A DNA stretch of 19,872 bases, from contig JADGJG010000440.1 in NCBI GenBank assembly GCA_027596195.1, forward strand, positions 1-19,872. Reading direction: 5' to 3'. A model generated the notes under the pieces. It was not told the DNA's origin. It saw nothing but the letters and a program-made list of their open reading frames with translations, and ran no database searches. Both the position numbers and the translations under genes were made by a program. This DNA comes from Podochytrium sp. JEL0797 (lineage: Eukaryota; Chytridiomycota; Chytridiomycetes; Chytridiales; Chytriomycetaceae). Shown one piece after another: positions 7,891-17,518 of the stretch (positions within the stretch are counted from its first letter, which is position 1; each line of letters starts with the position of its first letter).

Positions 7891-10800
7891 TCACGCTTCA
7901 TCATCCTCACCCTCCATCTCCTCGTCCGAATCCTCCACATCCTCCACATACAGCGTAATGTCGTACTCTTGATCCACACCCGTGTACGAGTCGCACATTA
8001 AATACACCTTCAGCTCCACGTTGCCACCCCCTGACGGTGGGGGAGGTGCCGCAAAGTCGAGTTTGAGCGCAGCCATCTGCTGAAGCGTCGTTCTCTTGAT
8101 GGCCAGCAGTGCGTTGGACGATTTCTGCCCAATCACAACCCACCAGCCTTCCTCCTTCTTGCCAGGGAAGAAGGGCGCAATCACAGGTCCCACTTCCACA
8201 ACAGCCTTCGCAGGTTTCGCCTTCTTGTCCTTCCCATCCACCTCCATCGCATCCGCTTCCTCGTCCTCATCTTCATCATCCTCGTCAGAAACGCGATCCA
8301 ACCGCACATTCACAACCACAGACTCCCCCTTCTTGACACGCTTCACACCCTCCACCTCCGTATCCTCCCCAGACATGACTTCAAACGCCAACTCCACATT
8401 CGGGTACCGGTTCGCAAACGTGGCCACCTCCGCCATATCGCGCTTCGTCAACCCCTCAAGAGCAGCATTACGGTCCTCGTCCTCCATCTCCAACAACTCC
8501 GTCACGGACGTCACATCCACCTTCTTGAGCTTGTCAATCATGTCCAACGTGATTCGCGGAACCTGGCGCAACCATGAGTCCTTGTCCCACACGGCTTGCA
8601 CGCACATTTGAGACAACTCCATCGACGTGATACCGGGGCCCAACCATCCGTTCGTGGAAATGACATCCACAGACGCCTGGATCAGGCGCAGCACGCGCGC
8701 CAGAATGAGTTTCTGGTCCGATTCCAAATCAGGCGGCAGGCTGAGTCGCGAAAAGTGGGCTTGGAGGAGAATGTTGGTCTTGACGTGCGGGTCCATGAGC
8801 TTGTTGTTGATGCGGTGTCCCGTGGCGCCTCCCAAGTCGAATTTGATGGGAATACGGTCATACAAACGACGAAGGATCGTGTCCTCGTGGTGACGGATGG
8901 GGATATCTTCAAATTCGGCAGCCGCAGAAATGATTTCGAGCAGCCCACGCATCTTGGTCTTCTCCTTGAGAGACATGGCAAACAGTTCGATCGTCACGTA
9001 GTTGATGTAGTAGTACGCGGCAATCATGCCCAGGTTGAGCGGGGAAACGTCGTCGTCCTCGACCAAAATACACTTGCTCTGCGACAACTCCTCGAGCGTC
9101 GTCTCCACAAGGTCCGACAAGTGGTCCGACAAATGACGGTGCGACGTCCCCTGCAGGTTGTAGTAGTTGGGGTTCAACGTCATTCGGCGGTACAAGAACG
9201 TCCACGTCAAGTAATCCACGGCATCCTGCTTGTTCTCGATCGTGTGCGTCCCAATCTCGGCATTGAAGTGGTCGTGCAGGTAGTGGTCCAAGTGCGACTC
9301 GACCGGCAACGCCTCAAACAGGAACTTTTTGTAAAAGTCCTTCTTGACCGCCTGGCACATGATGACGCAACGCCCCACTTCCCCCACCAATGGCCTCGAC
9401 GCGCGTCCCATCATCTGCAACACGTCGGTAATCACATAGTCCGAGTACCGATGCTCTTTCCCAATGAAATGCTGCGTGCCCATAATCACCACCAAGTTCG
9501 CCTTCATGGGGATACTCCAACACGTCTCGCGACTCGCCACAACAACCTGAATCGCACCACTGCGGAACAGCTTTTCCACAGTACGCTTGTCCGACTTGGA
9601 CAAGGCCTCATGGAAATACGCAACACCATACTCCAACGCCTCCGCCAACTGCCGGTCCTCCAAGTCATTCAAAAACGGCGCCAACTCCTCCTCACTGCAA
9701 TGCAAGAACCGCTTCTCAGCATCATCCGCAGCACAGTACACCAACAAATCCGCTGCCGTCAACCGACACTGCTTACGACTCGGCACAAACACAATCGCTG
9801 GCTTCGTCCCGGCCATCTGCGTGATGGCAAGGTACGTCGGCTTCGTCATGGCAATCATCATGGACGCAAAGTGCGGAATGTTGTACCCTTGAATGTGCGT
9901 CTCGAGCGGCACAGGGCGCACGTTGGGGTGGAAGTTGAACACGGCGTGCGAAGTCGCACCAATCCATTCGCCCACATCGCGCGCATTCGCCAACGACGCA
10001 CTGAGCGCCACAATACGAATCTTGTTCTCCGTCTGCACACCCACAAAACGCATACGCGAAGTGATGACCTCCATCGTCGGCCCAACGTCCCCTCCAATCA
10101 AATGCGCCTCGTCGAGAATAAACAGTCCCACAGTCTGCACGTTCTTGCGCTGCTTCCAACGTCTCGACAACATGTCCCAGTTGGCCGGGGTCGCAAAGAT
10201 AACGTCGCCCTTCTCGAGAAGTTTCAGGTCGGCCGCCGTGTCCCCCGTGAGTGCCACAATGTTCTTGCCTCCCATCACACCACCAAACTTGGCCTTCCAA
10301 TCGGCGAGCTTCATTTCCACAACATCGTCAAACGGCGCAATGTAGACACAACGAGCCTTGCTCTGAAGAGCCCACAGCCTCAAAAGAGCAAACTCGGCAC
10401 ACACAGTCTGACAGCAACAAAAAAAAAGAATCAGTACCCCCATTCCACACAAAAAAAGCTCCCACAAAAAACACTCATACCTTCCCACTCCCCGTCGGAG
10501 CCCCAATAAACACATTCTCATCCGTCGTATACATGGCATTAAACACCTGCGTCTGAATCGGATTGAAATGCTGAATATCCGCATACAACCGCTCATACTC
10601 CTTGCTCCTCAACGCAGACACAGGAAGCGGCTGCAAGTCCAACAACTCGGTATGCGGCGGGTACTTTTCAGGCAAAATCAAATGCTTGAACGACACGGGC
10701 ATGCGCGTCTCGGAATGTAACCACCGGTCACTCACGAGACTGATGAAGTAGTTCGGTGGCAACGGCTCAAACAGCGGCACCGTGAACGTCACATTGTGCT

Positions 10801-13800
10801 CCTCCTCCGCATACCGGTGCTTCAACACAAACGAGTCGTGGTACAACACAATCTCGGAATCCACATCCTCCACAAGGATCCAAAACATCTCCGAAGGACC
10901 CGACACCTTGTCGTCGTACACAAAATCAGGCGTGATGGTGAGCTCAATGCGCAACAGAGACCGCGTGATGGGCTGCACAGAAGCTTGCAACTCCAACTTG
11001 GGGAACTGATGCACGAGCTTGTGAATCTGCTTTCCCGCCTTGGGCATCCCCGCCAACTCCCCAAGCTGCTGCGGGTTCAAGTCATAGTACCGGTCCCACG
11101 TAAACTCCTTCCGCTCGAGCTTGTTGATCATATCCATCGGAACTCCCTTGAACTGCCGCAACGGGTTCATACTCAACCACATCCGCTTCTCCACCATCTT
11201 GCACAGATCCAACGCCTTGCGCGACAACTGCGCCCACCCTCGCTTCAAACAAATCTCAAAAATGGCGCGCAAGATACGCCCCGCACTCTGCGTCACATAC
11301 ACCATATCCGCCATCAACGCGAACCCTTCGAGCTTCAACTGAGAAATGTAACTCTGCAGCAGAACGTTGATCTTGGCCGTCGGCTCCTCCATGCTCTCCT
11401 TCACGGGAATCGGCACGCGCTCCATAATCTTAGCAAGCTCGAGCTTCTCTTCCTCGCGCACGGGAATGTACTTGAACTCGCTCGACAGCGCAAACGTGCG
11501 GAACAGGTCAATCAGACCCATCGAGGGCTTCAGGTGCTGGTTGTACGTCGACATGGAGCCGTGCGAAATGTAGTAGTGCGACGCGATGCGGCCGAGCTCA
11601 GTGCCCTGGAACTTGCCCGTCTTTCGGTCGTACTTGATGAGGTTGCACTTGTCCAACACAGATGCAGCGCTGTGGATCAAGTCGAGTCGCTTCTGCTCCA
11701 AGTTCCGGTCTTCCTCCATCTCCTCGGGTGTAACTCCATACAGCGCACCGTTCCTCAACATGCGGATATACCTAAATCAAAAAAATCAGCCACCATTTTC
11801 TTCCCAACAACAAAAACAAGACAAAACTCACAAGTAAGAATACCCTAACCACTGCACCGCATCCTCCCGACTCCGAATCGTCCCCAACACAATCTCCGCA
11901 TTCAAATTGTCCGCCAACCGACTCACAAACTGCGACTCAATCGGAAGCTGCTGATTCAACAACGACAGGTAATACTGCAACTCCTGATGCGTCGTGATGA
12001 TAATCCCTTCTCCATGCGTGTCAAACTGCGGCCGTCCCGCACGTCCCAACATTTGCAACACATCCTGTGGACTCAACTCAACCCACTGCCCCTTCTCGGG
12101 CGAATACACCTGCGTCCCCTTGATAATGACAGTATGCGCCGGCAAATTCACTCCCCACGCCAACGTCGCAGTAGACACCAGCACCTGCACATGTCCATCC
12201 GAAAACAAATCCTCCACCAACGTACGATCCGCGCGCGACATTCCCGCATGATGGATTCCAAATCCATACGGCAACACGTCTTGGAGATCCGCGTTCTTGA
12301 CTCCAGCCGCCTCCGTCGTGAGAATCTCACGACTCGCCGCATCGCTCTTGAGAATCTGTCCCATGGTGTCCTTTTCGAGACAGAGGTCGCGCAGCGCTTT
12401 GGCAGTCTTGGCCGTTTCCTTGCGCGAGTGGCAAAACACGAGAACCTGGTTCTTGCCCGCGTCCTCCATAATCTTTTCGTACGTGATTTCGTTCATGAGT
12501 TGGAACCGTTTGATGGCCTTCTTCTCCGTGATACCAATGTACTGCTGCTGCAACGGACACGGGCGGTAGCTGTTGTCGAAAAAGAAGAGCCCAAGCTTCG
12601 GGTCCACGCGCAGGAGAGTCGCCACGTCAATGTAGTTGGGCAAGGTCGCCGACAATCCCACAAGACGCACAGGGTTCTGCGTCTGCTCGATCGTGCGGAG
12701 TGTACGAATCACGAGACTCTCGAGGACGGGACCACGCTCGTCGTGCAGCAAATGAATCTCGTCAATAATCACGAGTCGCACGAGGTTCGTGTAGGATCGG
12801 TCCGTGGCCTTGCGCGTGATGACGTCCCACTTTTCCGGCGTCGTGACAATGATTTGGGTTTCGGCAATCTGTGCCTTGGTGAGTTGACGGTCTCCCGTGA
12901 GCTCGGCGACTTGGATGCCGTACGACGCGAGACGGGAGCCAAAGTTTCCAACCATTTCGGCAACGAGAGCTTTCATGGGCGCAATGTAGACAATTTTGAA
13001 CGCGTCAAGGTCCACTTTGCCCGTGGTTTCGTCAATGTGCTTGCCGATTTCTCTCAAGATGGTCAGCATGGCGCAGTTGGTCTGGTTGATATCAAAAAGT
13101 CAGCGCCACATCCCCCCTACCACCAAAAAAACATCAACAAACCTTTCCCGCACCCGTCGGCGCACACAACAACATATTCGCATCGTCCTTAAAAGCCACA
13201 GGGTACACCTTACTCTGAATTCGATTCAAACTCTTGGAATTCTTGAACGCCTCATGCGACCAAGCCGGCATGGCCCGAATCTCAATCAACTTCTCCCCAG
13301 GCTCCATCCCCTTGGGCTTGGGCGCAGGCACATGCACCTCCTCGTACCCCTTCTGCGTCTTTTTCCACGAACCCTCCGGCAACTTGCACTTTTTGTTGGA
13401 CATCAAATGCCCGCCCGCCAAAAACGTCATCTCCTCCAAGTCGATATTGTTCTTGGGAACCCGGCCCGCAAAATCAACCGCCTTGATCCCCACCTCAACC
13501 TCCTCTTTCCTCCCTCCCACTCCGGACCCAGACGCCTCATCCATCTCCACCTCCACAACTCCACGTCGACTCTTCCCAACCTCCTTCCTCACCGGCGCCA
13601 ACGCCAACCGTTCCAAAATCGCTCCCAACCCAGCCTCCCTCATCTCCCCCTCCACAACCTCCTTCTCCTCCCCCCCACCACTCCGCGCAAGCCGCGTACA
13701 CCACACAACCACATCACGGTTATGCATCAACTTCTTGACAATCTCAAAATGCACAAAGTCAAACAACTGCATCAGATTGTTCTCCACTTCACGCATCGAC

Positions 13801-15215
13801 GAGGAAGACGCGTGGCTCCCCGCCGCGGCTGCAAGGAGTTCAAGCGCCTGCGTGGCCTTTTGCTGTGCAACGTGCGGGTCGGCGTATAACGCGCTGATTT
13901 GGCGTTGCAGCCAGAAAGCGTCCACATCGTGCGGGTTCACTTCGGCTTCAGCAGCGTCTTTGGACTTGCGCGCCGTCGCGGCGGAGGTGGAGGGTGTAGT
14001 GAAATCAGTCGCGTCCATGTCTTGCATGTCTTCGTCGTCGCTGTCGGTTTTGGTGGTCGTGGTGGTCTGCTTTCCGCCCCCGAGGACCGTGGCTTCGGCG
14101 TCGTTCGCGTCCGAGTCGGGTTCGGCTTGGTCGTCTTCGTCCTTGTCTTCTTCGCGGATTTCGTATTCGTCGTCGGAGCTCGCTTCTTCGTCGTCTTCGT
14201 CCTGGTTGGGGAAAGGTGATACAAGAAAACTGGGGTGAGTTTGATGGCAGTGATATGGCAAGACGAAAGGGAGGTGGTAATAACGCCAGGCAATCTGAGC
14301 GCGCGAGACAATAGAAGAGCGCAAGAGAATACAGAGCGCAAGGTGGGGAACCAAACAAAAAACAAGGGAGATGTCCAAACCTCGTCAAACACAACCGCAA
14401 CACCATACTCATCATCAATCCCCTGCTGCTCCCTCCCCCCACCTTCCCCATTCTCCCTCCCCTCATTATCATCCTCCTCCCCAGGCCCCCTAAAATCCGT
14501 AATCTTTTTCCCCAGCGCAACCAACTGCGCAAACCACTCCCCCTTTACTTTCCCGGACCCCATCACATCCTCCACCTCCCGCTTACGATCCACATCCTTC
14601 AGACTCTCGTCCTTGAGCGTCACGAGGATATCGTAAGCCGCGCCGTGGAGCACCTCGGGCGGGATCGCGCCGCCCATTTGGGTGTGGAGAAGGGCGAGGA
14701 GGAGTTCGTAGATTTGTTTGGTTTCTTTTGTGCGTGGACGGTAGGAGTCGGCGTCAAAGTCGTCGGTGGCGGAGAGGATGTTGGAGAAGCCGAGGGAGGC
14801 GAGGCTTGGGAGAGGAAAAAATAAAACGGAGTTGCGTGTTAGTGAATGCGAGAGAGAGAATAAGAAGGATCCAGGCTCACCCTGCCCTCGGCTTCTTGAC
14901 GCCCTGCTGGCGCTCGGCACCACTCGCGCGCTTCTTTTCGTCGCGGTCCTTGCGCTTCAGGGCCACGGCCTTCTTCTTCTCGTCGAGGGTCGAGGCAATC
15001 TTGGACCCAAAGTCGCGCGGGTTGATCTTGCCGTACAGCGTCTCGGGCTCGCCGGTTGGTTCGGCATCGCGCCGTGGGAGCGCTGAGCGGTCCTGGTTCA
15101 TGACGAGGTTCGAGTTGGCTGTGTAGCCATACTGGTTCTGCCGGTGCACGCCGTCTGAGACAAGTAGTTAGTGGTGGTGGTGGTGTGCGTGCTGGGCGGT
15201 GTACGCACCAGCCAT
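7891..15215 (-). CDS. BRR2: Pre-mRNA-splicing DExH helicase BRR2 (SNRNP200), U5 snRNP
   Basis: ATP-dependent RNA helicase of the U5 snRNP that unwinds U4/U6 during spliceosome activation. Exons in transcript order: 15215-15209, 15154-14881, 14804-14381, 14201-13143, 13081-11832, 11771-10481, 10407-7891; 2273 residues versus 2136 in human. The start gives [15 protein letters not shown], matching the human N-terminus, after only seven coding bases in exon 1. An acidic N-terminal region precedes the [15 protein letters not shown] segment. Cassette 1: Walker A APTGAGKT (Lys588), DEIH 695-698, SAT 732-734, QMLGRAGRP 931-939, then a Sec63 unit. Cassette 2: GAPTGSGKT (Lys1435), DEAH 1534-1537, SAS 1571-1573, degenerate motif V (CWSIPMKAN), QMMGRASRP 1766-1774, then a second Sec63 unit ending in an acidic tail. 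Colinearity with human SNRNP200 is close throughout. ASCC3/SLH1 is the paralogous alternative, but the N-terminus rules it out. Confidence 0.97.
15209..15215 (-). other. BRR2: Seven-base first coding exon of BRR2
   Basis: The exon encodes only ATG GCT G before a gtgcgt donor. A 54-base intron (15208-15155) ends in tctcag, and exon 2 resumes with AC GGC GTG, giving M-A-D-G. Without this exon the first in-frame methionine of exon 2 would remove the conserved QYxYxANSNLV segment. Confidence 0.85.
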
Positions 15216-15314
15216 GTTGCTTTTTTGTTTGGTCGACTGCGCGAAACTTTGTTGCGGAAAAAAAACGCGACCAATCTCGTCCCAACGAATACTCAGCTTC
15301 TCACTTCAATTTAT
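15216..15314 (-). promoter_or_regulatory. Short spacer: HCS1-like 3' end and BRR2 promoter/leader
   Basis: Only 99 bases separate the HCS1-like stop from the downstream BRR2 start on the same strand. The poly(A) signal of the upstream gene occupies the far end, leaving under 95 bases for the BRR2 5' UTR and core promoter. BRR2 transcription may start inside the 3' part of the HCS1-like gene. I see no clear TATA box. Confidence 0.5.
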
Positions 15315-15315
15315 T
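15310..15315 (-). terminator. Poly(A) signal AATAAA overlapping the HCS1-like stop codon
   Basis: Read on the minus strand, the stop codon and following bases are TGAATAAA, so the last base of TGA is the first base of AATAAA. If used, the 3' UTR is only the cleavage distance, perhaps 10-30 bases. Confidence 0.55.
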
Positions 15316-17328
15316 CAGTCCACATAAATAACATCCCCTTCCGCCTCCGCCCACTCCACCAACCCCTTCAAAAACCCACTCCTAATCTTCATCCCCTCAT
15401 CCATCACCACACACAAATGCCGTCTCGCCCGCGTGACGGCCACATTCAACCGCCTCTCGTCCCCCAAAAACCCCACCTCCCCCCTCACATTGCTCCTCAC
15501 AAGCGACAACACCACAGCTTCCGCCTCGGCTCCCTGGAACGAATCCACAGTTCCCACCTCGAGCCCTGCGAACACCGGTTGCTGGGCAAACAAGCTCTTT
15601 AGCAGGACTACTTGGGCGGAGTATGGTGTGATGACGGCGATTTGAGAGACTAAGACCCCGGATTCCAAGAGGGACGCGACGTGTTGAACAACGAGGTCGG
15701 CTTCCCCGCGGTTCTGAAGCGACTCGCCGGACCCACCGTCTGGTGTAGACTCTTCGTGACCCGCGAGACTCGTGTTGAGGAGAGTAAAAGCGGAGGTTGT
15801 GAACTGCGTTTCTGACACGTTTGGCAGGTCTGCGAGGAGGTGGGAGGATACGGAAGGGTGGGACGTGAGGAGCGAATTGTACATGTGTTTGCTGGGGAAG
15901 TGTTTGATAATGTCGTTCATGCGATATTGGATTGTGAGCATGGTCTTGATGGTTGGACCATGGACGGCGAGCAGACGGTCAAAGAGAGTGAATGTTAAGG
16001 ATGTTGGGATGGGATTCGTTGTCGAGGTTGCAGAGAGGGTTGAGACGGGTGTGGATGGAGTTGCAGTTGGTGCCTTCGTGGTGGCAGCTGAAGACTTGAA
16101 TGATTTGACAGTCGGCGGCAGTTGCTGATTGTCGCCGGCCAAAAAAACGCGTGCATTCAGTGCGCTCTTGAGAATCGCGATCCAAGATTCAGCCTCGATC
16201 GCTTGACTCGACTCGTCAATCACAATCGCGTCAAACTGCTGATTCTCAAGCACATACGAGCCGCATCCACATAAGGTCGCGACAACGACATTCGAAGTTT
16301 TGAGAATATCGGCAATCACTTTCTTTTCGCGCACCCGCAACTCGACGCGAGACTTTTTCAAATCATCGTAGAGACCGCGTCGCTCGCCTTTCCGCTTCGT
16401 CTTTTGAATCTTGGCCAGTGTGCTGTCCATTTCCGCACGCACGTCGTTGGCGATTTGACCCTCATCCGACGACCGCACCCGCACATCCAGCACGTGGTTC
16501 AGCACGTTTTCCTTTCGCACACGGGTTGGATGTCCGACACGGGTCATTTGGAGGGCAGGGTTGAGATGCGGTGTGAGACGCGAGGCGAGGGTGTCCACGG
16601 CAATATTCGAGGGACCACAGAGGAGCACGCGTTGTTTGGCAGCCACGAGTTGGCGAACGAGTTCAATCACGGTTTCGGTTTTTCCGGTTCCTGGGGGTCC
16701 GTGGATCAAGGCGACTGAGGTTGCTGCGAGGCAGTGTTTGATGGCGAGTTGCTGCGACGCGTTGAGGGCTTTGTTGAGGAAGACGAGGGAGTCGTTGTGT
16801 GGGGAGAAGGCGGGCGAGGCGGTGCCTAGCAACACGTTTGTGAGGAGAGGCAGTGGGGCGGGAGGGTCTGTGGGGAGGAGAGAGCGCAGTAGGGAATCGA
16901 GGGCGGTGCGCATGCGGACAAAGGGCACCTGGTGGAGTACTTAGTAGCAAGGATTTGAAGTACTAAGAAAGGGTCTGTACCTGCGAATCCACCACAGACA
17001 CGTCCCACAGCGGCGCGTCTGCCTCAAGGGCATCCCAGGCATCGCCGTCGGCCACGACGACCAGGACGCCTCGCCCCGCGCTGCGCACGACGCCCTCAAC
17101 AGTTCCCTTCTTCTCCGCTTTGAGGCGCACGCGGTCACCGGCCTTGAGCGCGCTGTCTTTGGCCAATCCAAACACCACGGCCACTTTGCCGCCTAGCGCA
17201 GTCTTGACCGACTGCACAGCGAGGCCACGCATTCCACCCGAGTTCTTATCCAGTGCTATGCATCCCTGTCCAAACACAAAGGAGTGTTCATCACGGACAA
17301 GGTTTTGCAGTCCGAGAACAATCTCCAT
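15315..17328 (-). CDS. HCS1: Superfamily 1B helicase of the HCS1 / IGHMBP2 (SMUBP-2) type
   Basis: Predicted 5'-3' DNA/RNA helicase. Yeast Hcs1 is DNA helicase A, which co-purifies with DNA polymerase alpha; human IGHMBP2 is ribosome-associated. Exons: 17328-16981 and 16928-15315, split by a 52-base intron containing a tactaag branch-point-like sequence; 653 residues, close to yeast Hcs1 (683). Motifs: Walker A GPPGTGKT 193-200, CGPSNIAVDTL (Ia), DESSQA from 354 (motif II), GDNQQLPPT 381-389 (III), QYRM 450-453 (IV), VDSFQG 577-582 (V), VAVTRARR 612-619 (VI). It lacks the R3H and AN1 zinc finger of animal IGHMBP2, as yeast does. A Ser/Thr/Pro-rich insert (about 394-428) lies between motifs III and IV. 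The ATG at 17328 directly follows an in-frame TAA, and the N-terminus looks about 30 residues short. An upstream exon from an ATG at 17408 is an alternative. Confidence 0.92.
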
Positions 17329-17518
17329 TTAACCTTCTTTTCTTGCTCTCCCTCCCTTTTCTCCTTTTCAGTAGTTGAGTATTCGCCATTAAACGCAAAT
17401 CTTTCCATGCAAATCTCTGTGATCTACTTCTTTTTTTATTCCCCATTGTCCCACCCCTCCACGCCGCCAACACCCACCCACCCAACCCAACACACACGCG
17501 TGCGCATCCCTTGAAAAA
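17329..17518. promoter_or_regulatory. Divergent promoter between the HCS1-like and WDR49-like genes
   Basis: About 190 bases separate the two divergent start codons. The + strand carries pyrimidine-rich runs (17341-17370 and a T7 run near 17431-17437) and a C/A-rich leader before the WDR49-like ATG, which sits in a good aaaaaATG context. No clear TATA element is seen in either direction. Part of the left half may be coding if the HCS1-like gene starts at 17408. Confidence 0.5.

Noticed and set aside
8596..10509. 637-codon + strand open frame opposite BRR2
   Set aside because: It lies wholly antisense to the conserved C-terminal cassette of BRR2. Its His/Arg/Gln-rich composition is typical of a reverse-frame shadow.
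10796..13192. + strand open frames of about 350 and 400 codons opposite BRR2 exons 5 and 6
   Set aside because: Same reasoning: Arg/Leu/His-rich shadows of a conserved minus-strand gene, with no family motifs.
7891..15215. Minus-strand helicase as ASCC3/SLH1 or MER3 rather than BRR2
   Set aside because: The N-terminal QYxYxANSNLV start, the [10 protein letters not shown] segment and near end-to-end colinearity with SNRNP200 favour BRR2; ASCC3/SLH1 has a different N-terminal region.
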